Program-made: the position numbers and the translations under genes | Notes under the pieces: generated by a model | What the model was told of the DNA's origin: nothing | What the model saw: only the letters and a program-made list of their open reading frames with translations | Database searches by the model: none | Shown here: piece by piece, positions 9,948 to 22,030 of the stretch | How the letters are laid out: the number at the start of each line of letters is the position of its first letter | How positions within the stretch are numbered: the stretch's first letter is position 1 | From: Hymenopus coronatus | Lineage: Eukaryota > Arthropoda > Insecta > Mantodea > Hymenopodidae | DNA length: 64,000 bases | Direction: 5' to 3' | Assembly: GCA_030762935.1 (NCBI GenBank) | Contig: CM060896.1 | Location: forward strand, 10,678,001-10,742,000

Positions 9948-11140
9948 ATCATGATGATCATCATTATTTATATACTATAAAATTTATAAAATACGTGTAT
10001 TTGCTCTATTATTTGCAAAGGTTGGCAGTGCGTAGAAGGAAATAGTAGTGTTTTGATTTATGAGCAGTGTTGAAGACGGGAGGGAGAAGGAAAACTAATT
10101 ATTGCATCAACATCAAGTGTATATGTGTTATATTTATAAAAATAAATCACAAAATCAGTAATTATTAACAGTTTGAGGTCTTTGAGTAGAGGACTTTGAC
10201 AGTCGTAAGTTGGTTACTGTAATGGCTAGTTCATCGGGAGTAGAAATGACAGAGTAATATTATTGCACGTTTAACGATGCTTGGGAAATTTCATATGATT
10301 GGTTTGTTATCAATTTTTTCTAGCTTTACTGTAATATCTAATTTTCTCCCAGAATTTAGAGTTCAGAAGTTGGTAGGCTTATGTGTATGGCTGTGGTGAA
10401 GCAAGGTCGCAACATGTGTAGCAATTTTTTAACATTTCACGCTGATATTTAACAGTAGAAACCTAAGAGCATTCTCATTGGAAAAAAGATTACTCTCCTA
10501 GACTAAAATAGAATTATGGGACTTCTTTCTCATCGATGGTTGCACATAATGCTGTATTAGAAGTCAACGGTCAAGCAAAAGAGAGAAAGGTAAGCTGCAC
10601 AATTCCCTTCCTTGGGCCGCACATATACTGCAATGTGAATTAACACGCCAATTTGAACTAGGCTAAACGTTTTACAATATATTACATTAAGTATGTTGTC
10701 TTAACAGAAAATAGCATCCATAAATAATTGTTGTTACAGCTACACGTCACCCTGCCATCGTCATGTTCGACAATCGCATATACCGTACATTTTGTTCTCC
10801 CTTCTCTGTCTCTCCTGCTTGCAATGTAAATTCAAATTAGGTTAAAACATTAATGCAGTATTAAATTAAGTATGTTGTCTAAATACAAAATCATATCCAA
10901 TTTCCGAACAAATTCAAGTACAAAAAATAAATAAAGGACTTAATCGGCTTAAGTGTCCATTAGTTTGTTCAAAATATATGACAAACCTTTACATTTCATT
11001 TAAAAATTCTTCTTTTTATATACCTATGTCTTTTAAACATGTCTTATGTGGACAGTATGCTAAATTACAAACTTAAGTTCTGAAAAACGGAGGTCGCCCT
11101 GCATTCAAGGTTGTTTTGTATTCAGATAAATATAGTATAT
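9653..11140. mobile_element. R2 TIR element, copy 2
   Basis: Matches R2 copy 1 at the left (ACTGTATTTATCTGAATG, then GAACTGGGGGTCTTCTTGCA), in the interior subrepeats (10610-10900: CTGCAATGTGAATTAAC, AACGTTTTACAATATATTAC, AAGTATGTTGTCTT) and at the right inverted end (TTTGTATTCAGATAAATATAGT). It contains an ATT microsatellite and unrelated sequence at 9790-10600, perhaps another insertion. Confidence 0.65.
9895..9945. repeat. (ATT)n microsatellite
   Basis: About 16 units of ATT inside R2 copy 2. The asparagine run seen when it is translated on the minus strand is an artefact. Confidence 0.95.
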
Positions 11141-11435
11141 TGGTTAGGCATGTGGTCAAATATGCTCTGCAAGGGAAAAAACTTTTTTTTTTCTATTCAT
11201 TTTCATTTTTATCCTATGAGGGTGATTCAAATTTAAACAGTAATTGAGCCAAAGTATTGCACAGGCAGATCCAAGTGGATGGTATAATGGAGGGGGGGGG
11301 GTGTTGAAGGTCGGCATGTTAGGAAGGGGGAAATAGTTCCATTTTGATGAGTGTAGCTACAATAATGAGTTTGTCAGTTCTTTAAGAAAAATCCTCTCTT
11401 TACACAATAAATAAGCTTTTTATTAATAATGATGG
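11141..11435. other. Intron b/c, unassigned
   Basis: Includes a short GGGGGGGGG run (11290-11300) and a TATGAGGGTGATTCAAAT motif at about 11214, which resembles the terminus of a Tc1/mariner-type element. No partner terminus was found. Confidence 0.3.
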
Positions 11436-12010
11436 ATTGGAAGTGATGCTCCCCCACACCTTCAAAGTGTGCTGCAAATACGTTGATGATGTGTTCGCCA
11501 TAGTTAATGGAAAATTAATAGAAAATTACTCAACCTACAGTTCACAATGGAATTAGAAAAAAATGATACATTAGTGCTCTTTACATATCAAAATTATGAA
11601 AAACAACGGAGAATTAAAATGTGGAACTCACAAGAAGGAAATCCAGATGGATAATTATATAAAAGTAAATAGTTTCAACCCAAGAACACATCAACAGCTG
11701 GAAAAATCAGAATACAATGAAGAATCTAATCACATTATTGGTGTAGCAGAAAATAATGGATTTGGCAAAGAAATGGTGAACAAAATACTACAGAGAATTA
11801 AAAGAAAAAGACATATTGCAGAAATAATCAGTCTGAAACCAGTGAAAAATAAAAAGGTGTTCATAAAGTTTACGTTCCATACATGGGCTACCCAAAAATT
11901 CCACAAAGTATTTAATAATTACAATATAGTTTTAGCACCCCAGAATAACTTCATAATCAAAAAGCTGACCACCTGCATCCAGTAGTCATGTGCAGCTGAT
12001 GACGTGGGAC
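11436..12010 (+). mobile_element. Penelope-like element relic with RT motif YVDD
   Basis: The text reads KVCCKYVDDVFAI, the catalytic block of the reverse transcriptase, then frameshifts into KNNGELKCGTHKKEI, DNYIKVNSFNP and FTFHTWATQKFHKVFNNYNI. The last parts parallel the copy at 26200-27208 in the same order. The GIY-YIG domain is missing after 11985. Confidence 0.85.
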
Positions 12011-12681
12011 AGATTCTATGTAAGGATCAATCTTGATGAAGCCTCATGTAAAATAGTACATTAAGCATTTTATTATCTTTTTTAATCATGATTTTGTGTT
12101 AGGATTATCCAGAATTTCAGATTTGCGAGGTTCTGCTGTACTCATTAATAAATGAGTAGAGAAAGTCATGTAAATGTCACCCTTAAGATTTTCTAAATAA
12201 AAGTGTTTTATCACTACATGATACTCTTATCTTTATCCATTTCTATGAAATGTGTAGGGCAATCACTAAACTGTCAATAAAGGTACTAACTTCCTTTAAA
12301 TTTACCAGATTTAACAGTCACCCTCACAGTAATCAATTTTGGTTATTGTATTCTGAAGACAAACAGATGTAAACTGTTTGACTTCAGAATGTTGTGTTGC
12401 CATTCTTGGTTTATTTTATTCACACAGAAATAAAGATCAGTTACATAGGAAGCAAGATTTAAAGGCTCATTGTTACATCTTAGGGATATTTTTAAATACT
12501 TAGAGCACTTTCAACATATTGAATAAAATGTTATAGTATAACCGAGATTAACTGATAACAGACAAACAGAAATTATCCATTTGGGATGACTTGCAGGATA
12601 TTTAATAATTGCATCTTCAAATGTAAATTAATTCTGGCCAATAAAGGTTATTGCTATGATTAAATGTCCTGTTGGATTCAG
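12011..12681. other. Intron b/c, unassigned
   Basis: AT-rich, no recognised element; ends in the acceptor of DHX38 exon c. Confidence 0.5.
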
Positions 12682-12908
12682 AACCAGCTGGGATGAAGAT
12701 GATCCTATGCCATCACGACGGTCTAGCTGGGACCTTCCAACACCAGTTGCAGGAAAGCCAGATGGGGATTGGTCAGAAAGGAGTTCACGGAGAGGCACAG
12801 ATTACAGACAGAGGAGTGATGACACTCCAAGACCAACTCCTGCTCATAGGTACAACAGCTGGGCAAAAGATAGGAAGAAAACTGGTGCTACGCCCTTACC
12901 TGGAAAAG
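12682..12908 (+). CDS. DHX38: DHX38 exon c: SWDEDD ... SDDTPRPTP segment
   Basis: The exon starts after GGATTCAG and ends AAAAG|GTATGTG. It reads TSWDEDDPMPSRRSSWDLPTP and later SDDTPRPTPAHRYNSWA. Vertebrate DHX38 has closely matching motifs (a SW-acidic stretch, SRRSxWxxPTP-like, SDDTPxPTPxxxYNxWA), which makes this the first unambiguous DHX38 exon in the window. The entry phase completes the arginine codon left by exon b, and the exit phase leaves one G. The acceptor has a poor polypyrimidine tract (TGTCCTGTTGGATTCAG), so an upstream shift of a few codons cannot be fully excluded. Confidence 0.93.
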
Positions 12909-14120
12909 GTATGTGTTCCACGGTTTGATGAACAATATTTCCAGAGAGTACTAATTTAAAAACTCACTAGTAGTATAAAATGAATGTTTATAAAGACAAG
13001 CTTCAACTTTGTTTTAAAGTATTGAAGAGTCATTTATTTTTCTGTTTCTCTAAACGCTGTTTTTCCTTACCTAACCCTACATGTCAACAGTATAACATGC
13101 TTCAGTTCTCTCTTATTGGCTGCTGGACTTATAATCCATACTGCCATAGAAGCTAGCTCCCAAATTAAATAATAATTTTTTCTCTGCATTCAGAACATTT
13201 CACTCAAATTACTTTTCTTTCAAGTAATGATGCATGTGTAGATTATTGTTCTAAGATATGAAAGAGCATTATCACTCTTTGATCTTCATTGATCAAACTG
13301 AATTGAAGCTTCAGTTTATTAACAGTTGTTACTAACAAAGGGTGAAAGGTGTATGTTTCTTATTATGTGAACAAATCGTGTATAATGGCAAGGAGAGGAA
13401 CAAATTGCTTCTCAGAAAGTGTTGTAAGTTGATTGAGTGATGTGATGAGTTTGTGAAAACTGCTTCGTGGCAACAAATTACTAGAGGTTAGGGCTCTGCT
13501 TAGTACAGCATTGTCACAGGTTAACAACAGCAATTTGAAAGCAGCAATTACTCATGTAGTCAAAAAGAGAGGGGAAAAAATGGAATTTGAATGACAATAT
13601 TATTGAGAGCATTGCCATTATCCTTATCGAAAGTTCATCTGACAAACTGACGTTGCGAAATCAGATTCTGATAAGGAAGGGATTACTCCATTACCGGATA
13701 CTTCGTAATTGTGAGTTAAATATTTATTATACATTTGTCACTTGTTTCCAACACCTAATTTGCAGGAGTCATGCATTTCTATTCAAGTTATTTTATTTGT
13801 TCACTCCATGTTCTATATAAGCCATATTTATGGTGGGAGCAACCTCAGCCAATCAACAAGAAGGGAACACAGGTGGATACATTTTGATGTGTTTGCATGC
13901 CGGGTAAGCTTTAAAAAACAAGGTTTAGAGGCCTTTGAATGAGATAAGCCTTTGATTATTTTGAGAAACTCAAAAATAACAAATAGTGTACAGAGTTAAA
14001 GATAGTTTAGAATAGGGATACTTTCTTCTTCAGAATGCCATTTCTGGAGTTTTGTATTTATAAAGATATGCTTTTAGTTATGTTGTTTTCTCTTTACATA
14101 TCTTTGTCACATGCACGCAC
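12909..14120. other. Intron c/d, unassigned
   Basis: No element recognised. Segment 13330-13720 has longer open stretches and could be a decayed mobile element, but no domain is visible. Confidence 0.4.
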
Positions 14121-14124
14121 ATAC

Positions 14125-14172
14125 ACTCTCTCTGTGCAATTGTTCTGACCATTGGGCTACTGCACAGCATGC
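14125..14172 (-). mobile_element. SINE-D head fragment
   Basis: On the minus strand TAGCCCAATGGTCAGAAC and TTGCACAGAGAGAG match the tRNA-like head of SINE-D at 16480-16545. Only the A-box part is present. Confidence 0.5.
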
Positions 14173-14309
14173 CAGCATGGACATTCAGTTCCCAACTTTC
14201 ATAATAGTAATTTTAAAAGAGAGAACAGAGAAAATGTGTGATTGTAACACATCACAGAGTTAAACACACATTTAATGATTGTGTATGTGTATATTTGTTT
14301 TAAATGCAG

Positions 14310-14524
14310 AAAATGAAGTACGATGGGCAACAAGTGAGGACAAAGAACTGTGGGAGGAAGAACAGAAGAGGCTGGACAGAGAATGGTATGCAATGGATGA
14401 AGGTTACGATGGTGAAAATAATCCTTTTGCAAACCTGAGCGAAGATTACACTAAGAAGAAAGAGGAGCAACTTGAACAAAGGCGCAAGAAGCGAATGTCT
14501 GCCCAACAGCGTCAAATTAACAAG
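14310..14524 (+). CDS. DHX38: DHX38 exon d: WYAMDEGYD and QRQIN segment
   Basis: The acceptor is TTTTAAATGCAG. The exon encodes WEEEQKRLDREWYAMDEGYD, then NPFANLSEDY and a basic coiled-coil-like tail ending SAQQRQINK. These match the conserved pre-helicase region of DHX38 (DRDWYxMDEGYD, SAQxRQIN), which continues directly as DNExWExNRM in exon e. The donor is AAG|GTGCTA, a weak non-GTRAGT site, yet it alone gives in-phase continuity with exon e (phase 0). A basic Lys-rich segment precedes the junction. Confidence 0.95.
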
Positions 14525-14749
14525 GTGCTAATTATTCTCTTAAAATAATAACTTTGTGTAGTTTAAAACAACAAAAATATGATGAACAAATATTTAAATA
14601 TCTCACTTTTTTTTTCATGGAAGTTTGAAAAGTATTGCTATAACCATTTAATTAACGATTTGATTAATTACACTAAACAACATTTACTTGGCATTTTTGC
14701 TGGAACATGTTTCCTTCATTTTCAATTGGACATCAACTAATTCCTTGTG
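14525..14749. other. Start of intron d/e
   Basis: Short AT-rich stretch, nothing recognised. Confidence 0.5.
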
Positions 14750-15330
14750 GTGAAGCTGGCGTTGTTGTAAGTGCTGTCAATGAACTTGCTAAACACATAC
14801 TTCTGTGGAATGTCAAAATTGAAAACCCTGTTTCTACTCTTTACAACGAAGATGTGTTCCTATGTGGCCAACTCTTGTTTTCCTGTTATAAGTTTTAGAA
14901 GTTTTGGTTCTGAATTTATATTGTGGTGTTTTTTCCAAAAGTGGGTGGCAACTGCTGATTTTTCCAATTGTTTTTGATTTATGTTTTTGAAGTGCTATTT
15001 GGATCTTGTTTGTAAATTTCTTTTTGTTTTTCCAATATAAATCTTTGCATTCCATTTTGTATATGTCCAAATTTGGCTTTGCTGGGATGACGTCCTTGAT
15101 ATTTGAGCCTAATTAATTTTTATGCTGGTGCTAGCTGAATGTTGTATTCTTTGAAAATGTTTTGAAATTTGTCAAACACCTATGGATGGTATGTGGATTT
15201 CTTGAGGAGGCTTGGAGGCTTATCTTCTGTTCTATTGCTGAGAGAGTGGTTGTTTCATTTTGGAGTTTCTCCTGTTTGGCTAGTTTTATTTTTTTATTTA
15301 CTAGGGAAATGAAGATGATCTCACTATTTT
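14750..15330 (-). mobile_element. Penelope-like element relic, RT end and GIY-YIG
   Basis: In shifting frames on the minus strand: FDKFQNIFKEYNIQLAPA (end of RT), KIYIGKTKRNLQTRSK (GIY-YIG first strand) and KSAVATHFWKKHHNINSEP. These match the order in the copy at 26200-27208. Frameshifts and stops are numerous. Confidence 0.8.
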
Positions 15331-16399
15331 TGTGACATCACATACACATAGTCTTAGTGAAGAAACCAATACCAAATCAGAGCTATTGTATATGAATACA
15401 TTTTGTAGAAATCTAAAAAATAGTTATGAACAACTGCAGCATTTGACAATGTACATTTTAGAATAAAAGACAAACATGAAGCTGGAAAATTTTGAATATA
15501 TCCAGTGTTTTCTGGTCACATTTTATCTGGATACATGCAATATGTTAACATTCTGCAAGTTTTGGCAATTAGCTTCTATGGTTACTTCAACATTACTTTT
15601 GAAATTATTATATAAAACATTCATTTTAGCAAGTACACATGAAATTTGATATTTTAATTTTTATAAGCATGATAAAAATGTATTTATTCCTAAATCAAAT
15701 TATTAAATCAGATTAACAGAATCATTCTTTTCAGGTCAAATTACATAGCTTGTATCAATAATTGGGAGCCTTGAATCACTAAAACTACCTGTAAATCTAT
15801 CACCATATTATTTCCATACTTTTACTTCCATGATGTGGTACTGCAAAGTTTTAGTGTCTCGGTGAATTTTTGGTCTTCAGAATAGGAAAGAAAAGGGAGG
15901 CTAGGTTCGGGATAATTTTCTTTTTTATATGCGCTTAGGCTTCTGATTCAGGAGAGGTTGGGTTAGGGTTAGAGTTGGTTTTTTTTAACATAAACTTAGG
16001 TTTCTGATTTGTGGTAGGTTAGTGTGTATTTTTGTGTGTATATTTTATATAAGCTTAGGTTTCTGAGTCACTAGGGCAACATCGTAGCTTCTAGATGTTC
16101 CACAATGGTTGATAAGGTTTATTTCATTTTTTTAACTGCTGTAACAGTTCCATACAGTTTTTTCAAAAATAAACAGCAAGAATAGCAGAGAGTCATACTT
16201 GAAATTTGTATTTAGAATTTTACAGGCTTCACAATTTTCGTCTTTGGATAGTGGAATTGTTGCAACACTTTCAATTTTTGTGTTGTAGATTGATGATTTG
16301 CAAGCTATTACATGCCAAGGCACCTTCATGAGTTTCTATCTATAAAAAAGCAACGTGTATTCATAATTATTATAATGGTGATGCTCCTCTCTCGTGTAT
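15331..16399. other. Intron d/e, unassigned, with a three-unit repeat at 15915-16075
   Basis: No gene. At 15915-16075 three imperfect direct copies share CTTAGGTTTCTGA(T/G) spaced about 65-75 bp apart, with TTGGGTTAGGGTTAGAG, a telomere-like stretch, in one. The rest is AT-rich. Confidence 0.4.
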
Positions 16400-16560
16400 A
16401 TATATATATATATACTGAAAGGTACACTGGAGTCACAATTAGTATATTAGAACCAGTTGAAAAATTCAATGCCACAGCCGGGATTTGAACACGATTCTCC
16501 CACTCTCCGTGCAGTTGCTCTGGCCATTGAGCTGCCAACTGATTATATGTGTTTTCAACC
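16400..16560 (-). mobile_element. SINE-D, tRNA-derived
   Basis: On the minus strand GGCAGCTCAATGGCCAGAGC (A-box region) is followed by GTTCAAATCCCGG (B box) and a body with CATTGAATTTTTCAACTGG. Same family as 47695-47870. A detached body piece lies at 16660-16710 on the plus strand. Confidence 0.75.
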
Positions 16561-17017
16561 AACCACTATGTCTCACTTCAGAGAACCACCAGAATGGCGA
16601 CTTATTATCATAAATACTTAGTATCCGCGTAATATTTATTATGTTCTCTCCAACATCCTGGCTGTGGCATTGAATTTTTCAACTGGTGCTAATATATGTA
16701 TTCATAATGTTGCTGGCAAAAATAGGTCACGGTTCAGAACACATGGAGGGGAAAATCAATTCAATACTCATTTGAAACGTACATTGAATGAAACATGTAA
16801 TATAAGATTTGAACTTGCAGCACATATAAATTATGAAAAACAACGAGGAAATTAATGGTTCACAATGTTTAACATAGTTAACAACTGCTAGAAAGACACA
16901 AAGGTCAAACTGAGAATAATGCCTCCCACTGTTTTGTGTTGACTTTGGGTGCCTGGAACAGATTATATTGGTAGAGTATTAATTGTTGAACTTTCCCGCT
17001 AATGTTCTATTGTTATC

Positions 17018-18046
17018 TGTCCATCCTTACTTCACCAGCGATGTAAACAAATAAAAATGTATTCTTTGGCAAACGCACATGTGCACACCACATGGTGCTA
17101 AGCTGGTTCGTCTGCCTACAATTGTAAAACTGCGTACCAGTCATGGACAACCAGGCAGAAAAAAAATAGCTACATACTGTTGACAAATAATGATTAACTG
17201 TATCAAATGTTTAATAATAAAACACATCAAAACATATAAAATTCTCGTATAAAATAAAATGCAGACATGTTTTGAAAGTTTGGTGTAGTGTTTGTGTGCA
17301 TACATTGATCCAACAGTGTTTTGTGAGTTTTAGCATTCGCATATGCACAACAACATGCTGCCATTTCTGTAATATAATACAGCGACTTACCAGAAGAGCT
17401 ACTCTGAAGATGCAACTGTCCTACTCCTTCAAGATACGAGTCATTTGTTGCAGTCAAACTGTCTGAATCATCCATAAAATTGTAATTAGTGGGCCAATGA
17501 TAATGTCCACCATTCCCTCCAAATCTTAACTTTTTACTCTTCCCAAACAATATGTGACGCACATTCACTGTATTTTCGGCTGTCACTTGTTGAAATGCTG
17601 CTTGCACAAGATGTCGCACCTTGGCTAATTTAACACTTTATGCTGCTTTCAGAAACACTGGTAAATTCTACAGTTAAGCTAAGAATATTATTTAATGAAA
17701 AGGTAAGGTACTTTCCAAAAAACTTATTATATACATTAGGAATAATTCTTTTTCTTGCTTATGTTTCACTACACCGATGTTACATGTTTCTGCCATTACT
17801 TGCTGACTAGAAGCAGCCGTCAAACTGCATAATGGATAAGCATTGTTACATAAAGAAATAATGATCAAATTTTGTTCCTTAATCATTCATATTATGTTAT
17901 TTAGACATTGCATAGTTTAATACAATATTTCTCTACTCACACGGTAATTTAAGCGGAACTACTTTGTGAGGCAGAAAAGCAGCCAATCATAGCCATTGCA
18001 ACCTGTTGCTTTTGCTTATATTACTGGTGAAGTAAGGCTGGACGAG
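17018..18046. mobile_element. TIR element of about 1 kb with an unassigned minus-strand open frame
   Basis: Left TIR (17018-17050, CATCCTTACTTCACCAGCGA) matches the inverse of the right one (18010-18046, CTGGTGAAGTAAGG). Inside, on the minus strand, 17227-17619 is open for 130 codons with text such as HLVQAAFQQVTAEN and SLTATNDSYLEGVGQ, not recognised. Another open stretch lies at 17692-17886. Probably a decayed DNA transposon; superfamily unknown. Confidence 0.55.
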
Positions 18047-18079
18047 GAATAATTTCATTGTGCAGCAGGAGAGTGTTTC

Positions 18080-18870
18080 AAAATGGCTACTGACATCGAA
18101 GTGTGCACAAAATAGAGATGTGTGATTGGATTCCTTGCTGCTAAACAAATTGTGTCAATTGAAATCTATCAGCACTTACTAAAGTGTATGGATACGATAC
18201 AGTAGTTGTGAGTAATATGAGGTGATGGGTACAGTGGTGAAAAGGTTGTGCAGCACATAATTAACAGCATCTCAATCAACTCATCCATAATGATTGGTGA
18301 TTTACGATCAAGGAATTGTGTGTAGAGCTGAATATCGGCCGTAATGCCTTAGACAAGATGTTATGCAACCTTATTGCAACATTTGTGTGAGATGGGTCCT
18401 GCTGATGCTTTCATAGACCAACAATTTTATTCAATGGAAATCTGTCGGGACCTGCTGGACCAATATGAGGCTGGGGGTGACAATTTTCTGAACTCCATCA
18501 TCACTGGAAACAAAATCTAAATGACAGTCCGTGAAATGGCAACATTTGACTTCTCCAACAAAGAAGTAGTTCAAGACACAGACATCTGTAGGCAGAATGT
18601 GTTTCTTTTGGATACCTTGGAACCTGGAGCAAATGTCAATTCCGAATGCTACAAGATGACACTGACTAGCCTGAAAGCCCAAATTTCCAGAGAAGAAGGT
18701 AAATTACATCTGTAACATGATTACACCAGGTCTCGTACCTGTTTTGTGACCTTGGAGTCCATTACCGGCTGTCCTACCCAAGCCCCTACATGCCTGAGTG
18801 CAAGTGTCGAGAATTGAAGAACTCAAGTGGAGGGCAAAAGATGCACCTAATACATTGGTTGTAATGGGAA
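18080..18870 (+). mobile_element. Mariner relic, most of the transposase
   Basis: Frames give VIGFLAAKQIVSIEIYQHL, FTIKELCVELNIGRNALDK, ICRDLLDQYEAGGDNFLNS with ITGNK in place of the catalytic TGDE, then LEPGANVNSECYKMTLTSLK and HDYTRSRT in place of HDNARPH. Stops and frameshifts throughout. Confidence 0.8.
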
Positions 18871-19244
18871 AACAGTGAAATTTAAAACAGGTATAATTAC
18901 GTCAGAAGGATACCTGAGTAGGAAATAATTGTGACAACACTTTCTCTATGATCGTCAGCATCTATGCACAGGGATTAGACCTTGAATGTCCTGTTGGGAG
19001 CTGAATAAAATCACTTCATTGCCTAGACAGAACAAAATAGAAGTAAATATTATCATTAAACTTGAATATCGCATATCTGCATTTAAAGTGTTTTATAAAT
19101 GGGATGTAAGCATCACAAAGAGAACAGTTCAACTTTAACCCTGTTTTTTGCAGTTTCTTCTCAGTGATTTAATGTGTACTTTCTGCTTTTTACTACTTTA
19201 ATGCACAAAGCCATCAACAAGAATTATAAGTGGGGCTTTAAGAT
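18871..19244. other. Intron d/e, unassigned
   Basis: No recognised element. Confidence 0.4.
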
Positions 19245-19545
19245 TGTCTCTGCAGTAAAGTGGTCAAAATGCTAAATTAAAAATGCAAAATATGCTGGGT
19301 TCGATTCTAAGCTGATTAAGCAGTTCTTATTTCATTATCATTATTCCTCGCCCTCAAGAGCCTGGAAATATGGATGCATGTCAAGTTAATCAAGAAGTAC
19401 AGTTTTAATGTACACCTCAAGAATTCAAGCAGTCGTTATAGAAGGTCAAAGTGGCAATGCGACAATATTACCTAGGGCAGTATGTAAATAAAAACAAAAA
19501 AATAAATAAAATGATTTAACAAACAAAAAAAAAAAAAAAAAAACA
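19245..19545 (+). mobile_element. SINE-F, tRNA-derived, with A-rich tail
   Basis: A-box-like GTAAAGTGGTCAAAATGC and B box GGGTTCGATTCTAAG head a body of about 200 bp, ending in ATAAATAAAATG and a run of A at 19523-19544. Confidence 0.6.
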
Positions 19546-20400
19546 GATATCTATGTGATACTGAATTTTCAAAGACATTGAAATAAAATAAATGTGAAAT
19601 TAGGTGCCTGTATTCCTTTCAGTAAACTATATTCAAGACATTAAATAAACATTTCTATCAGTATTTGTGGTATATTTGAGTTAGATGAGATAGGCATATC
19701 AGTATGATGTGCATAACAGGAGAGTATGATCTGTACTTCCTGAGATAAACAAATCTAAAATTAGAGTCAATTATTACTTAACGTTCTTTATGTTCTTGCA
19801 CTTTTACAAATTCCTTTTTAGCACCCTATGAGGTTGTATTGCAATCTGAAATTACAGGCTTGAAAAACTAAGCTCATTATGATTTCAGGTACTTTTTTTT
19901 TTAATTTATGTCAAATTATAATATTAATATTTTAGCACTGACTTCTAATGCTAATAAACATATACAAAATAGTTATAAAAATAAAATTAGCATCATTTTG
20001 TCTGTATCCTCATGGAAACAGTTTTTTTGCAAAATGCTTTGAGTATAGTCTGTGGTATTTCAAAGGCACAAATTTGTCATGCCTCAGAGCAGCTAACCAC
20101 TTACTCAGCAATTCTGGTTTCTGTATTGGAAACCTAAAATAAATGATCATTCACTTAGTGACCAAGGAAACCCAAGAGAATAAATCAGAGTGAATTTAGA
20201 ACACAAATCACAAATGTTACAATTTATTCTTACTAATAGAAAGTGATCTCGGAATCATTTCCCTGGCAGTTGGTACAGTTATGCAGCTTAGGAATGCACC
20301 ATGTTCACTGTTAAATGTAATTAACCTTTAAAACATCTCATTTTTAAAGCCTTAAGCATGTGGAACATATGGCAAAAAGCATGCACTTGCCCCCCCCCCC
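19546..20400. other. Intron d/e, unassigned
   Basis: AT-rich with a C run at 20391-20403. No element recognised. Confidence 0.4.
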
Positions 20401-20404
20401 CCCA

Positions 20405-20720
20405 GAGGCAACTGTGCGAGAGGTTTCAATTAGCAGCAGCAACACTAGTGCCAGTGGTGCATCTAGGTAATATAATTCCATGGTCTTTGGTCCTACCACA
20501 TCCATCGTACAGTCCTGATTTAGCACCTTGAACTTCCATTATCTTTTTGAGCCTATGAAAGATGCGCTATGTGGCCAACATTTTCCAGTTGCTGTTATAT
20601 CTGTAAGATAGTGGTTAGCCTCACATGATTATGAGTGGTATGCAGGTTCTTGTTCATCATTGGCAGAAGTGCATAGCAAATGGTGGTGATTATGTGGAAA
20701 AATGACAGAACTTAGCTGAA
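20405..20720 (+). mobile_element. Mariner C-terminal relic
   Basis: Frames give a decayed block comparable to the catalytic third-Asp region (HPSYSPDLAP-like with stops), then EPMKDALCGQHF and WLASHDYEWYAG, the C-terminal part of a mariner transposase. Confidence 0.65.
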
Positions 20721-20974
20721 ATCTTGGTCTATTTACCTGTTATAGTTTCCATGAACATGAACAGGAGGCATTACTTTTGGAATGATGTAATACTGACTTG
20801 AGAACAGTGTAATTAACAAACATAATTGAAAACTAACATCACTATAATGCAATTACATCTTAAAACGTGTTTCCATTAACACATGCAGCAACTTTCTCTT
20901 GTAAGAAATTTGATTATACTCTCATTTTCCACACAAACCTACATCATTCTGCCACAGTAAATCAATATCTTATC

Positions 20975-21245
20975 TATACCAATGTGGTCTAGGGGTAACC
21001 TGTTAGCCTCTAGTTCCCAAGGTCGCAGGTTCAAACCCGGCAGAGCGCGATCCATTGTTTCAGGTGTAAATATCTTTCTTATGGCTTCCTTCTGAAAGGA
21101 GTAGAGCCATTGGTCCTGTGTTGCAGTTTATGGCATGCAAAAGAACCTTAAGCCTGATAAAAGAGGCCTCTGAGCAAAATTAAGCAGTCTTTCATGCCCA
21201 ATTTAGAATGGGATGCTGAGAACCACAGCAGTTAAAGAATGTATA
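20975..21245 (+). mobile_element. SINE-A, tRNA-derived
   Basis: A-box GGTCTAGGGGTAACC and B box GGTTCAAACCCGG, then a body with AAGAACCTTAAGCCTGATAA, GAGGCCTCTGAGCAAAATTA and GAACCACAGCAGTTAAAG. Other copies: 21783-22030 (minus), 51598-51690 (minus, partial) and 52459-52725 (plus). Confidence 0.85.
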
Positions 21246-21782
21246 TAAATAGCACTCAATTTAATTTCTATACCAATATATTATAAAGACTGAAAATATG
21301 AATATGTGTGTGGAAATCTCAAAAATTACTCAAACAATTTTGATAATTAATTCACATTCAAAAGCCCAATGGACAGGGCTATAAAGCTCCTTCTAATTTT
21401 GTTTCATTTGTTCCTAAAAGATTAAAAAGGATTTATAAAGCCTTCGTACTTAGACAAACACTTTGCAATTATAAAAGAACATGCTTCCAAAGAGGGCCTT
21501 GACGTTTAGTTCAGAATGCCACAAATAGAAAATAGACATTACTCCCCAGAATATAAATAGTTGCAAGGAATGTACATAGATGTCTATGATGTAATACTTC
21601 AACAAACACAGGACAGACAATTGATTCTGTGTTACAATTAACTCGGTTGCTATCCCGTTAAGTCATCTGTAATAATCAACACCGAGAAAGCTTCAAATCT
21701 TTGATTCTGTATTATATTTGTTCCTTTAATTGCCATTTATCAAATGCTGAAAATGAAATGGAATGTAGTTTAATTTATGGAT
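21246..21782. other. Intron d/e between two SINE-A copies
   Basis: Contains GAAAATATGAATATGTGTGTGGAA with AAAAATTACTCAAACAATTT, a style of text seen next to Helitron and LINE 3' regions, but nothing is assigned. Confidence 0.3.
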
Positions 21783-22030
21783 GCTCTTTAACTACTGCGG
21801 TTCTCTGCATTGGGCATGAAAGACTGCTTAATATTTCTCAGAGGCCTCTGTATCGGCTTGAGGTTCTTTTAGTGCTGTAAATCTATGACTCAGGACCAAC
21901 AGCTTTACTTTCCTTCTGAAGGAAGCCACTGTAAGGATCTTTAAGCCCAAAAAAATTCATCCTCCTCTGCCAGGATTGAACCCACGACCTTTATTCTCAT
22001 TCTGTTGATGTCTGCACTGAAGTTCCTGGA
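21783..22030 (-). mobile_element. SINE-A, minus strand
   Basis: Inverse of SINE-A: CTGCGGTTCTCTGCATTGGG at its 3' end, CAGAGGCCTCTG in the body, and GATTGAACCCACGACC, the inverse B box. With 20975-21245 it forms a converging pair about 540 bp apart. Confidence 0.85.

Noticed and set aside
9560..9964. Open frame with an asparagine run
   Set aside because: Produced by the ATT microsatellite and the end of a LINE fragment.
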